64,000 nucleotides of DNA from Anaeromassilibacillus sp001305115 (GCA_042854365.1 AP031437.1:310001-374000), one strand, 5' to 3'. Positions 41,999-51,590 are shown, numbered from the stretch's first letter. A program made the numbers and translations. The notes: a model not told the origin generated them from the sequence alone.

Positions 41999-42293
41999 GA
42001 AAGTTCCCTACCTTTCCAGTATGGCGTAGGAGGTAAACGGAAACCCGTTGAATGGGCCACATGAATCAAAGCGATGCAGCTCAACTGCCGCTTTTCTACG
42101 GGGAATTTGTTTGCGCATAAATATTGCATTTATCATGCATACAGTTCACCAGCGACCGAAAAAGGAGTTAAGGAACTCTATATCCAAGATCGAAGAAATG
42201 ATTGCAAAGATATATGGCTTGATCTTCAAAGCGATCAGGATCAACAGCAATAGGGAAGTGGAAATATCCGGCCGTCAGGAATGATGGAGATTT

Positions 42294-42734
42294 TCACGCT
42301 TTTGAGCTGGGCCCATCCTCAAGAGGAATCCCCCGTTTCCTGAAAAATGCTTTGAAAAGGACTACACCAGACAGGACATCTAGCAGTGTGATAGTCCCGC
42401 TTTCGGGAGCCAATACTGGATAGAACATTCCCCAATAAAAAGCCGAGGTAAGTCCAACCAGACAGACAAACAATAAAAGAAAACCGAAGGAAAACCGGTG
42501 CAAGCGTCCCTCGCGGGGAACCACCAAGAGGCACAGGATAAAACCAAAGGCGATTTCTGTGACAAATACAAACACCCATTTTATGACGAACCATTGGGGT
42601 TCGTAGGTAAGGGCACGTTGTTTGTCAAGCCATTCGACCAACCAGGATTTTAGGAAAATAAAAAGTATCAGAATCAACCCGAAAATATACGCGTTGGTTC
42701 GCTTATAGAAAGCTCGTCCTTTTATACAATGCAT
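42294..42734 (-). CDS. Hypothetical four-helix membrane protein
   Basis: A 146-residue protein with four hydrophobic segments (about 15-33, 50-70, 80-100, 112-130), a basic N-terminus and a charged tail. GAGGGG precedes ATG 42734. No family recognised; it resembles small membrane partners in the same cluster (43120, 39737). A terminator-like hairpin on the plus strand follows further right at 42862-42890. Confidence 0.55.
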   Translation of the reverse strand: MHCIKGRAFYKRTNAYIFGLILILFIFLKSWLVEWLDKQRALTYEPQWFVIKWVFVFVTEIAFGFILCLLVVPREGRLHRFSFGFLLLFVCLVGLTSAFYWGMFYPVLAPESGTITLLDVLSGVVLFKAFFRKRGIPLEDGPSSKA

Positions 42735-43119
42735 GGTATCCCCTCATTTTGGCTGGATGCTTTCCCAAAGTAATACGCCGCAGACGTTTTAGCGGGCCTT
42801 TTCACATGAGCTATCATATACGTATCATAAGCGGCGGTATTTCTAGGGAAGGACGTCTTTTAAGTCATTCATTTATGAATGGCTCTTTTTCTTTTTAATT
42901 TTCAAAATAAAAATATGCAATAAATTTCCGAATTAAGATTTTTGTTATACCCTAAGCCGGGAGATTATCAGAGAGTTGTCTTCTACAGTTTTGCTTAAAA
43001 CGATTTGGGAAGAAATGTGAAAGAAATCTTTTGCGAACAAGATGTTTCACTTAGTATGAGTCTTTCCGTTCATTTTTTCGCTTACAAAAGGAAACTTCAT
43101 ATACAAATTAAAGGTGCAG
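42735..43119. other. Intergenic region with a terminator-like hairpin
   Basis: A plus-strand hairpin AGTCATTCAT / ATGAATGGCT at 42862-42882 is followed by CTTTTTCTTTTT. No gene or transcript start was recognised on the plus strand to its left. Nothing else is seen. Confidence 0.4.
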
Positions 43120-43404
43120 CTAAGTTAACCAAAAATAGGAACCGATTAGCAAACAGAGACAGATCACAGAAAATCCCGTAAATAATAAGAGTTTCCATTT
43201 GTTTATGGTCGTTCGATCGTTTTGCCATAATATGGTATACTGGTAGATCCAGACCATACATACGATTGCTGTTGCAATAAACCCAAGGACAAAGCGAACC
43301 GTACGGGAAAAGTTTGAACAAGCGCATACCAATATGAGAATAAACGCGAAGTATTTTAGGAAATTACCAATCTTATTCGTTTTTTCATTTGTTCCCATCA
43401 TCAT
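43120..43404 (-). CDS. Hypothetical small membrane protein
   Basis: A 94-residue protein with three hydrophobic segments (about 14-30, 35-55, 72-92). GAGGG lies upstream of three ATG codons in a row (43404-43396), so the exact start is uncertain by two residues. No family recognised. Isolated by several hundred bases on both sides. Confidence 0.5.
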   Translation of the reverse strand: MMMGTNEKTNKIGNFLKYFAFILILVCACSNFSRTVRFVLGFIATAIVCMVWIYQYTILWQNDRTTINKWKLLLFTGFSVICLCLLIGSYFWLT

Positions 43405-44127
43405 TTGACCCTCGAAGATTTGTGTATCACTTGTTAAATAGCAATTCTTCCGGTATCGCTGTAGATGGTAGTTATCACCATTGTTTTATAGTGGGAGAAT
43501 TCGCTACCAACTTCAATTTCCCGGCATCGCTTTTGAATGGTTATACATAAATATGTACGGAGCTTAGGTCATCTTCTATATAGGAACGGACAACAGCTCC
43601 ACCGGTACAAACAGGCTGAATCGCAGGATGAGGAATAAAAAGACCAATTACAGTCATTCATGTTGCACTTATCCTAGCCTGAAATTGTTTCTCTGCGCAT
43701 AAGGGACATGGATCAAAAAGTTTTCTGAAACGTCCTCAAACCATGTTTTTGTGTTTTCTGTGGCAATGGGATGACTGCCGCGACTCATCAAGGGAACTTT
43801 TATGCGAACAGTCAAAACGCAAATAAAAATGACATCACAAGACATCGTCAAAAAAATATTTAAGAAATAAACTTTTTTATTCTTGTTCTCTGCTTATTAT
43901 AAAGCTTAAGTATATTTTTATTTACGACAATAAACTTGTTATAATCGTAGTTCTAAATTGAAAATATATGAACTACTCAGCTCAGTCCAAAATTACTCTA
44001 TAATTAAAATAATAAGGATTATATGAAATTTGTCAATAAAACGTCGAATAAATTCACGGACACTCTGCAAATTTGTTGAATGTACATTTTCTTGTTAGAA
44101 ATATAAGATTTCTATCAAAAATAGACT
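43405..44127. other. AT-rich intergenic region
   Basis: About 720 bp without a supported gene. A minus-strand 60-codon frame (43669-43851) has no ribosome site. The right half is very AT-rich. Confidence 0.4.
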
Positions 44128-44162
44128 TCCGTCACAGGATAGTATCCATATCCTGTGACGGA
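44128..44162 (-). terminator. Intrinsic terminator
   Basis: Perfect 14-bp stem TCCGTCACAGGATA / TATCCTGTGACGGA, loop of 7; on the minus strand followed by AGTCTATTTTTG. It ends the 44174-45178 operon. Confidence 0.8.
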
Positions 44163-44173
44163 TTTGTGTACAT

Positions 44174-44425
44174 TTAACGCATTTTTCTCAAAACCAGTTG
44201 TGCCTTGGGAACATCTTCTCTATTTACCAATAGTTCGACAAAGTCTCCGCGGAGCGGATGAGATAAAGCTGGTGTACGCACGCCGTAAACCCCTCGAGCG
44301 AGATTTAAATACTTCACACGAAAAGGAATATGGTTGTTCTCTAGCAAGTTTTTCGCTTCAAATAATAACTTTTGATCGTCGCTGGAAAAAATGGAAACTT
44401 GTTTCCTAAAGATTATTTCAATCAC
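44174..44425 (-). CDS. DUF2007-like small protein
   Basis: An 83-residue protein with an alpha/beta pattern: VSIFSSDDQKLLFEAKNLLENNHIPFRV, then GDFVELLVNREDVPKAQLVLRKM. This matches small DUF2007-type proteins (putative signal-transducing, PII-like ferredoxin fold) that follow a 'fall on a helix after the first strand' order. The start is GTG 44425 beside AAAGAGGTG; the ribosome-site spacing is poor, so the start is not certain. It follows the secreted protein by ten bases and is probably co-transcribed with it. Confidence 0.6.
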   Translation of the reverse strand: MIEIIFRKQVSIFSSDDQKLLFEAKNLLENNHIPFRVKYLNLARGVYGVRTPALSHPLRGDFVELLVNREDVPKAQLVLRKMR

Positions 44426-44434
44426 CTCTTTGTT

Positions 44435-45178
44435 TTAATGGAAAGGAATTTGAACGGAAACACTGACTCCTCGGGTACAATAGCAGGTGTAGGTAACTCC
44501 ACTGTCTGACCATGGTACAACAGATTCTCCTTCCGTCATCATTCTGTAATTAGAAAATCCTGGTTGTGAAAATTCAATTGTGTCGCCATATACACCTCTG
44601 CCAGCTTCGCTACCTAAATAATACCTTTGACCGGTAATTGTCCACTCTAATTGAGAAGTTTGAGGATTAACACCTTCATTATGAATTGCCTTCGCACTAC
44701 CGGTTGCACTATGAAGATGATATCCTTGATCGCCTTCATTGGAGTATTTAACGGATAATGTAGCCTGGACGGCTCCAACACTATCGGTAGCCTGATCGGA
44801 TTTAGTAAGTAAAGATTCTCTCAGAGAAGAATCTGTAAATATATTACTAACTTCCTGTGGGGTTAATTCCAAACAGTAGAATTCAAAACTACTGTCACAA
44901 CTCTTAACTTGATATAAACCATTCCGTTCTATCTTCTTTTGTGAATTACTTTCGTCGTATTTTACACGATATAAAGTATTGGAGTCTAAATAATATATTG
45001 TATTTGATTGGGAATCGTTCTTAATTATATTAGCACTTTTAGGAAGAGAAATTATTAAATTGGGGGTGGAAAATGTTTCAGACAAATTTATAGAATTATA
45101 TGCATCTGCCGAAGCTGGGATAGAAATAACACAACAAATCATTACTAAACATAAAATCAAAGAAATAAACTTTTTCAT
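44435..45178 (-). CDS. Hypothetical secreted beta-rich protein 2
   Basis: A 247-residue secreted protein: signal peptide KKFISLILCLVMICCVISIPASA with likely cleavage after about residue 25. The mature domain starts with helical/strand mix and ends in a strand-rich region, AVQATLSVKYSNEGDQGYHLHSATGSAKAIHN, LEWTITGQRYYLGSEAGRGVYGDTIEF, and a C-terminal TYTCYCTRGVSVSVQIPF with a CYC pair. It lacks a wall anchor. Low-GC coding sequence suggests recent acquisition. GGAGA precedes the ATG. Its leader carries the same 20-nt element as 41110-41129. Function unknown; an extracellular binding or inhibitory protein is possible. Confidence 0.7.
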   Translation of the reverse strand: MKKFISLILCLVMICCVISIPASADAYNSINLSETFSTPNLIISLPKSANIIKNDSQSNTIYYLDSNTLYRVKYDESNSQKKIERNGLYQVKSCDSSFEFYCLELTPQEVSNIFTDSSLRESLLTKSDQATDSVGAVQATLSVKYSNEGDQGYHLHSATGSAKAIHNEGVNPQTSQLEWTITGQRYYLGSEAGRGVYGDTIEFSQPGFSNYRMMTEGESVVPWSDSGVTYTCYCTRGVSVSVQIPFH

Positions 45179-45237
45179 TTTTATTCTCCTTTATTTAAAA
45201 TGATTGATAAATTTTCTCTATATTTCCAGTATATTTG

Positions 45238-45311
45238 CATTGGACTAATCACACCTTTCTTATTTAGAAAAGTTTCCAATATAATAATACATAAATAGCA
45301 TAATAAGTCAA
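45238..45311 (-). promoter_or_regulatory. Promoter and shared leader element, copy 2
   Basis: Minus strand TTGACT (45311-45306), 16 bp, TATTAT (45289-45284). About 26 bases downstream is AAGGTGTGATTAGTCCAATG (45257-45238), identical to copy 1. Here the GTG ATT AGT CCA ATG frame stays open for 23 codons and stops two bases before the secreted-protein ATG, which would allow a translated leader peptide. Confidence 0.65.
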
Positions 45312-45426
45312 TAAAAATCACAAATATTTTATATATAATTATATACAATTATATATAGATAAAATTGTTAAATATTTTTCTATATAGAAATCAAATAAAT
45401 ATTATTCACGTTTTGACGAATAAAAA

Positions 45427-45460
45427 CCCGACGCACGGGATAATACGCCATGCGTCGGGG
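45427..45460 (-). terminator. Intrinsic terminator of mfd
   Basis: Minus strand CCCCGACGCA / TGCGTCGGG with a 14-base loop, then TTTTTATT. Confidence 0.85.
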
Positions 45461-45478
45461 GAGATGCTTTCATACGAT

Positions 45479-48400
45479 TTATTTCTTCACACTTTTTCGT
45501 GCGTCCTCCATCAAATTCAAGGTTTCGCCTAGCACATCCAGAGGAGTCATGGGGGAAACAATCTTCACGCTGATGTACGGCTTTCCGCTTGCATTGAGTG
45601 TCACACGCTTCTTGAGCGTGGAGGTCAATGCCGCCATCTGCGCCATGTCCGCGGAGTTCTTCAGACTGAACCCCGGCTTATACAGCAGCAGGCAGTCGTC
45701 GCGCTGCTTGACCTCGCTGATGCCCAGGCCGGAAGCCAGGTTGCGCAGCAGCGCCACTTCGATCAGGCCGTTGACGCTCTCCGGCGGTTCGCCAAAACGG
45801 TCGATCAGCTCGTCGGTCACATCCAGCGCATCGTCGCGGGTGCGGATATCCGCAATGCGGCGGTAAATTTCCAGCCGCTGGCTGAGATTTTCGATGTACC
45901 GGTCCGGAATGTGCGCTTGAATCTGCATATCCACCAAACATTCCTGTCCGTATTCCTGCACGTCCTCGCCTTTTTCGCGGCTAATTGCTTCACTTAGCAG
46001 ACGCAGGTACATGTCGTAACCGACGGTTTCCATATGGCCGTGCTGTTCACCGCCCAGAATGTTGCCCGCCCCGCGGATCTCCAAATCGCGCATGGCGATT
46101 TTAAAACCGGAACCAAACTCCGTAAACTCCCGGATTGCGGACAGCCGCTTTTGGGAGATCTCCGAAAGCACTTTATTGGGGGTAAACGTCAGGTACGCAT
46201 ATGCACGCCGCGAGGAACGCCCTACGCGCCCACGAATCTGATGCAACTGGGAAAGGCCCATACGATCTGCATTCTCTATGATAAGCGTATTGGCGTTTGG
46301 GACATCCACGCCGGTTTCGATGATCGTGGTACACACCAACACGTCAATTTCGTGTTCCAGAAGCTTCCGCCATACCTCGGACAGCTCGTTTTCCGCCATT
46401 TTTCCATGGCCAAATCCCACGCGGGCCTCCGGAATCTGCGCCTGGATTCGCGCAGCGGTGCGTTCGATGGAAGCTACGTCGTTATGGAGATAATAGACTT
46501 GCCCCCCACGCCGCAGTTCGCGGCGGATGGCCTCATTGATGACCGCATTGTCGTGTTCCAAAACATATGTCTGCACGGGATGGCGGTCATGCGGCGCTTC
46601 TTCAATGACGCTCATGTCGCGGATACCCGACAGTGCCATATTGAGGGTACGGGGAATGGGGGTTGCGGAAAGGGTCAACACGTCTACATTGTTGCAGAGA
46701 GATTTCAATTTTTCCTTCTGTGCGACACCGAAACGTTGCTCTTCGTCGATGATGACCAAGCCGAGGTCTTTGAATTTGACGTCCTTGCTGACCAGCCGGT
46801 GGGTGCCGACGATCATATCGACCTCTCCGCGCTTGAGCCTGCGGATGATTTCCTCCTGCTGCTTGGGAGTTCGGAAGCGTGAAAGCAATTCTATGCGGAC
46901 CGGGAACCCCTCCATCCGGCGCGTGACGGTTTGGAAGTGTTGCCACGCTAAAATGGTTGTGGGCACCAAGAGTGCGCACTGCTTGGAATCACACACACAT
47001 TTGAACGCGGCGCGCAGGGCAACTTCCGTCTTTCCAAAGCCCACGTCGCCACAGAGCAGCCTGTCCATGGGCGCTTCCCGCTCCATGTCGTTTTTGATTT
47101 CTTCGATGCAGCGGAGCTGGTCTTCTGTCTCGTCGAATTCAAAATGGGATTCAAAGTCGCGCTGCCATTCGTTGTCCTGGGAGAAGGCATGCCCTTTGGC
47201 CTGCATACGGTCGGCATAGAGCTTAATGAGCTCCTTTGCCATATCCTTAACCGCCGTACGCACTCGGGCCTTAGTCTTTTGCCACTCGGTTCCACCCAAC
47301 CGGTTCAATTTGACGCTGGCGTCCTCGCGCGGACCAATGTACTTGGAAACCATATCCAGCTGTGTGACCGGGACATAGAGCGTGTCCCCCTTGGCATATT
47401 TCAGCTTGATGTAATCCTTGACGACGCCATGCATATCGATCTTGTGGATTCCTTCAAAGACGCCGATTCCATGTGACGCATGGACCACGTAATCGCCCGG
47501 CTGCAACTCTGCAATGCTGTAAATTTCCTGGCTGTTTTTCGCTCGCTTGGGCTTTCGTTGTTTGGCGGTCAACAGACGTCCATGGGTGATAAGACCAAAG
47601 AATGCGCCGGGGAATTCCATACCTGCCGACAGAGCACCGGAGGTCACCACAACGGTTCCACGTTGGATGGTCTGTGGATTGTCTAAGTAGGCGACGGGCA
47701 ACCCGGCTGCCTGTAAATCTGCGGTTACAGTGCGTGCACTGCGCTCGTTGCCAGCCAACACCACACAGGACCACTTGTTGTGCAGCATGTTTCGGAGATC
47801 TTCCTCTAAAAGCTGCGTGCTTCCGCCCCACACAGAGAGCTGTCTCGCTGTCACACCGATGAGTGTGCGGATAGGGGTATCGTAACTGCCACGGGCAAAG
47901 GTATCCAGATAGACGGTATCATGTGAAAATTGCCCCAGAGCATATGTCCAATCGGCGCTGTAGGTATCGAGTCCACGGCAAAGGACGCCTTCTTCCAAAT
48001 AGTCCTTGAGATCTTCCCCCCACTGGAAGGCCGTACTGCGGGCGCGATCCTTGACTTTTGCCCCTTCGCTTACGAACAGGAGCATATCTTCGGTCCGATA
48101 GTCAAACAGAGTGGCGGTTTGTGTATAGAGTAGAGGAAAGAATTTATCTGCACAGCCGAGGTGTACGCCTTGCTCCAATTTTTCCGCCTGTGCGAAGAGG
48201 ATTTCTTTGGCCTTAGGAGCCGCTTTCCCACGCAAAGTAGAAGCAAGTTTCTGAATCTTTTTGGAAAGAATCTGTGGATCGTCAATCAACGCTTCCACTG
48301 CAGGAGCAATGGTCAACTTGTCGATTGACTCGGTGCGGCGCTGTGTCTCCAGATCGAAAAGAGAGAGCGTGTCGATCTCGTCGCCCCAATATTCCAGGCG

Positions 48401-48970
48401 TACAGGATTGGAAGCATCCGGAGTGAAGATGTCCAGGATACCGCCGCGCTGAGAAAATTGCCCGGTTCCATCGATTTGAGCGGCGCGCTCATATCCACAG
48501 GCGAGGAGCGCGGAAACCACCTGTTCCATGGGGATGCTCTGCCCGGCTGAGATGGTGACCGTGCGCTTGCGTAACTCTTCTGGAGGGATCGCATACTGCA
48601 ACGCGGCATCCAGGCAGGCGATCACGGCATCGCATTCGCCGTTAAGAATGCGCGCTAAAGTCTGAATGCGCTGATGTTCGTATTCATGGGAGGCACCCTC
48701 CGCGTCTCGGAAGGTAAAGTCGCGCATGGGGAATACAAGTGGGTGCATTCCCATGGCGGAGAGATCGTCACAAAGACGCTGCCCTTCACTCTCATCGCCT
48801 GCAAGAATGAACGCCCTGCGGTGGTGATTGGTACAGAGTGTGTAGATAAAGGCAGCTTTGTGTACACCGGACAGCCCGTTAACGGCAGCAGGAAGCTGCC
48901 TGCCCTGGACAGCTTCATCCAGCGTTTGAAATTCTTTTAAGTGGTTGAGGGCGTTGAGAAGAAATTTCAT
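45479..48970 (-). CDS. mfd: Transcription-repair coupling factor Mfd
   Basis: A 1163-residue ATP-dependent DNA translocase that removes stalled RNA polymerase and recruits UvrA. Domain order is complete: UvrB-like N-terminal region (about 1-340), RNA polymerase interacting domain with QPGDYVVHASHGIGVFEGI near 493, helicase domain with Walker A CGDVGFGKTEVALRA near 638, PTTILAWQH, the DEEQ box VIIDEEQRFGV near 741, TATPIPRTLN, then the second RecA-like half with TTIIETGVDVPNANTLI and GRVGRSSRRAYAYL, and the TRCF C-terminal domain. ATG 48970 with AGGGAG. A palindrome TATACAAATTGTATA and an SOS-like box lie upstream. Confidence 0.97.
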   Translation of the reverse strand: MKFLLNALNHLKEFQTLDEAVQGRQLPAAVNGLSGVHKAAFIYTLCTNHHRRAFILAGDESEGQRLCDDLSAMGMHPLVFPMRDFTFRDAEGASHEYEHQRIQTLARILNGECDAVIACLDAALQYAIPPEELRKRTVTISAGQSIPMEQVVSALLACGYERAAQIDGTGQFSQRGGILDIFTPDASNPVRLEYWGDEIDTLSLFDLETQRRTESIDKLTIAPAVEALIDDPQILSKKIQKLASTLRGKAAPKAKEILFAQAEKLEQGVHLGCADKFFPLLYTQTATLFDYRTEDMLLFVSEGAKVKDRARSTAFQWGEDLKDYLEEGVLCRGLDTYSADWTYALGQFSHDTVYLDTFARGSYDTPIRTLIGVTARQLSVWGGSTQLLEEDLRNMLHNKWSCVVLAGNERSARTVTADLQAAGLPVAYLDNPQTIQRGTVVVTSGALSAGMEFPGAFFGLITHGRLLTAKQRKPKRAKNSQEIYSIAELQPGDYVVHASHGIGVFEGIHKIDMHGVVKDYIKLKYAKGDTLYVPVTQLDMVSKYIGPREDASVKLNRLGGTEWQKTKARVRTAVKDMAKELIKLYADRMQAKGHAFSQDNEWQRDFESHFEFDETEDQLRCIEEIKNDMEREAPMDRLLCGDVGFGKTEVALRAAFKCVCDSKQCALLVPTTILAWQHFQTVTRRMEGFPVRIELLSRFRTPKQQEEIIRRLKRGEVDMIVGTHRLVSKDVKFKDLGLVIIDEEQRFGVAQKEKLKSLCNNVDVLTLSATPIPRTLNMALSGIRDMSVIEEAPHDRHPVQTYVLEHDNAVINEAIRRELRRGGQVYYLHNDVASIERTAARIQAQIPEARVGFGHGKMAENELSEVWRKLLEHEIDVLVCTTIIETGVDVPNANTLIIENADRMGLSQLHQIRGRVGRSSRRAYAYLTFTPNKVLSEISQKRLSAIREFTEFGSGFKIAMRDLEIRGAGNILGGEQHGHMETVGYDMYLRLLSEAISREKGEDVQEYGQECLVDMQIQAHIPDRYIENLSQRLEIYRRIADIRTRDDALDVTDELIDRFGEPPESVNGLIEVALLRNLASGLGISEVKQRDDCLLLYKPGFSLKNSADMAQMAALTSTLKKRVTLNASGKPYISVKIVSPMTPLDVLGETLNLMEDARKSVKK

Positions 48971-49723
48971 ATTGACTCCCTATAGATGTCTATACAAGCA
49001 GAACCTTTGCTATTTTAGGTTATACAAATTGTATAGTAAAGGCAAAAAATTACTATTTAACGGAATATTAATGGAAACGCATATCGGTATATCTCGCTTC
49101 CTCACGCTTATGCTCTACCTTAAAAAATACGGACGAGATTGATAAAGCCCTATGCCCATTGGCATCCAAAGAGGATGGGATTGAAAGGGCTCAAAAAGGG
49201 AAAAATCGCTGGAAGAGACAGCAAGCTCAAAAAATTCTGTATAATATCATATAAATAATACTATTTATATGAATAAAAAGGTACTAAACAGTCTAGCATA
49301 ATATGTTTATCGAACGAACGTACGATTAAAAAGGAGTGGAAACCGAATTTCAGGAACAAAACAGAACGAAAAATCGGTTGTCCGCTCGTCCTAGCGGAAA
49401 ACGGATGCAGTTGATATCCGTTTGTCCTTGGCGCCTTTCCGTACCGAGGGGATGGGCGGCCGCCACAGGGAAAGAAAGAGAACGAATCGGTTCAGCTGTT
49501 TGACAAAAATAAAGAGGATGCATCCAATCCAAAAAATTTGCAGCGATGGCCATCGAAACCGGTGGAAAGAATCGGCGCGCAAACGAATTGTTTGGGAGGA
49601 GGACCTTTCCATTCATTGTCTCCTATCCTCTCTATAAGACGTTCCACTTTGCCCGATCGATACCTGCCGGAACCCACCACCTTGCCCATAGTCGGAACAA
49701 AAGCCCGTGAAAAGCGGCAAAAA
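48971..49723. other. Intergenic region upstream of mfd
   Basis: About 750 bp. It has palindrome TATACAAATTGTATA (49021-49035), a probable operator near the mfd promoter, and an SOS-like box CGAACGAACGTACG (49311-49324), one base off CGAAC-N4-GTTCG. Right of the box is AAGGAG and a 56-codon plus-strand frame starting GTG at about 49338 with no recognised domain. The rest (49380-49720) is not coding as far as I can see. Confidence 0.45.
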
Positions 49724-50332
49724 TCAATTAAAACGGTTCATTGCCTCTGCGTTTTTCCCATTGACCATCCATTCCACTGCTTCAGCTGCATGGTCGAACA
49801 CTTCGGAAAGCTGCTTCATCTCCTGCTCTGTAAAATGGCTCAACACCCAGTCGGCCAAATCCCAGCTTGGATTTGGCTTTGCTCCAATCCCGAGTTTTAT
49901 CCGGGGAAAGGTATCTTTTCCGCTCAAATATATGATATTTTTCATGCCGTTATGCCCGCCGTCGCTTCCCTTCATGCGAATACGCATGCGTCCGACTGGC
50001 AGCGAAATATCGTCGAACAGGATGAACACTTTTTCTGCCGGGAGCTTATAGAAGTTCATTGCCTCTTGGACGCTTTGCCCGGAGAGATTCATGAAGGTGG
50101 AAGGCTTGAGCAACAGGACGCTTTTGCCACCAACCTGTGCGCGTGCGCAGAGCCCTTTGAATTTCAGACGATCGATCTCCACACCCGCCTTCTCTGCAAT
50201 TCGGTCAATGGCCATAAAGCCCGTGTTATGCCGGGTGCCCTCGTACTTGCTGCCCGGATTTCCTAGCCCGACGATGAGATATTCCACCGGACCAGTCAGA
50301 GGCGCGGGCCGCCTGAATAACTTTTGAAACAT
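49724..50332 (-). CDS. pth: Peptidyl-tRNA hydrolase Pth
   Basis: A 202-residue enzyme releasing peptide from peptidyl-tRNA dropped by ribosomes. Family marks: LIVGLGNPGSKYEGTRHNTGFMAID (catalytic His near 36), LLKPSTFMNLSGQSVQ, VFILFDDISLPVGRMRIRMKGSDGGHNGMKNI and RIKLGIGAKP. A 16-residue basic N-terminal extension precedes the usual start. ATG 50332 has GGGAG upstream. It follows prs after about 300 bp, with a hairpin at 50566-50590 (GGCGGG/CCCGCC) in between that may end the prs transcript in part. Confidence 0.96.
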   Translation of the reverse strand: MFQKLFRRPAPLTGPVEYLIVGLGNPGSKYEGTRHNTGFMAIDRIAEKAGVEIDRLKFKGLCARAQVGGKSVLLLKPSTFMNLSGQSVQEAMNFYKLPAEKVFILFDDISLPVGRMRIRMKGSDGGHNGMKNIIYLSGKDTFPRIKLGIGAKPNPSWDLADWVLSHFTEQEMKQLSEVFDHAAEAVEWMVNGKNAEAMNRFN

Positions 50333-50633
50333 AAAAACTCCCTTTCTATTGCCGACGGCGCAATTCCTTTTAGCGCCGGATATTTGATGCCAGCAAATGG
50401 ATGCGGCATTCCTGGAGACGATGCCCGTCCTGATGAAGCGCTTGCCATACGGAAATGGACGGCGGGTCCCATACAGCGTAGTCCATCCTCTGGGCCGGCG
50501 CGTGTTCAGTATGGAACCCGGTGAAGTTTGCGGAAAACCGTCGATTTTCCCGGACAGAAGAAGCAGGCGGGATAGCTGCGCTACCCCGCCCGGTTGTATA
50601 CGAAACAAAGGAAAACCGTCTGCCTACACCCTA

Positions 50634-51590
50634 TTATACGAACATCGGGCTGACCGGCTTGTCCTCATAGATGCGCTCGATGGCTTCCGCAAAGAGGGGG
50701 GCCACCGGCAAAACGGTAAAGTTCGGAAGCGTCTTTTCCTCCGGCAGTGGAATGGTGTCCAAAAGCACCAATTCTTTGATCGCGCTGTTGCGGATGCGCT
50801 CGATCGCCGGACCGGAAAGGACTGCATGCGTCGCACAGGCAGTGACATCCTTCGCGCCCTTTTCCATGATGGCGGCGGCGGCGTTGCAAAGGGTACCGGC
50901 GGTATCGATCATATCGTCTACCAGGATAACCTTTTTCCCTTCCACACTGCCGATGATATTCATCACTTCGCAGACGTTGGCCTTTTGGCGGCGCTTGTCT
51001 ACAATTGCCAGGCTGCATCCGATGCGCGCGGCAAAATTGCGTGCACGCGTGACGGAACCCAGGTCGGGGGAAACGACAACATATTCATCGCTGTTCTCAC
51101 CCACACGCTCCTTCATGAAGGAGGATAGCAGCGGCGCGCCCAACAGATGGTCGACCGGGATATTGAAGAAGCCCTGAATCTGGGCTGCATGTAGATCCAT
51201 GGTCAGAAGGCGGTCCGCCCCGGCGGTTGTGAGCAAGTCTGCAACAAGCTTTGCAGAGATCGGATCGCGGGCTTTTGCCTTGCGGTCCTGCCGGGCATAA
51301 CCGAAGTAGGGCATAACAGCCGTGATGCGGGCGGCGGACGCACGCTTCATGGCATCGATCATAATCAGTAGCTCCATGAGGTTGTTGTTGACGGGTTCAC
51401 AGGTGGATTGTACGATAAAGCAATCAGAACCGCGCACGGATTCAAACAGAGAAACCGAGATTTCTCCGTCGCTGAACGTGCCGACCTCGCTCTTGCCCAT
51501 GGACAATCCCAGGCACTCCGAAATCTGCTTTGCCATGCGCTGGTTGGCGCTTGCGGCAAAAATCTTGATGTCCTTGCCATGAAAATTCAT
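50634..51590 (-). CDS. prs: Ribose-phosphate pyrophosphokinase (PRPP synthetase)
   Basis: A 318-residue class I PRPP synthetase making phosphoribosyl diphosphate from ribose 5-phosphate and ATP, for nucleotide, His and Trp synthesis. Marks: SCFIVQSTCEPVNNNLMELLIMIDA, the ATP loop YFGYARQDRKAKARDPI, the signature LLTMDLHAAQIQGFFNIPVDHL, and the PRPP loop KVILVDDMIDTAGTLCNAA. GGGGGAAG precedes ATG 51590. It lies 52 bp after glmU, an order (glmU-prs-pth) well conserved in Firmicutes. Confidence 0.97.
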   Translation of the reverse strand: MNFHGKDIKIFAASANQRMAKQISECLGLSMGKSEVGTFSDGEISVSLFESVRGSDCFIVQSTCEPVNNNLMELLIMIDAMKRASAARITAVMPYFGYARQDRKAKARDPISAKLVADLLTTAGADRLLTMDLHAAQIQGFFNIPVDHLLGAPLLSSFMKERVGENSDEYVVVSPDLGSVTRARNFAARIGCSLAIVDKRRQKANVCEVMNIIGSVEGKKVILVDDMIDTAGTLCNAAAAIMEKGAKDVTACATHAVLSGPAIERIRNSAIKELVLLDTIPLPEEKTLPNFTVLPVAPLFAEAIERIYEDKPVSPMFV

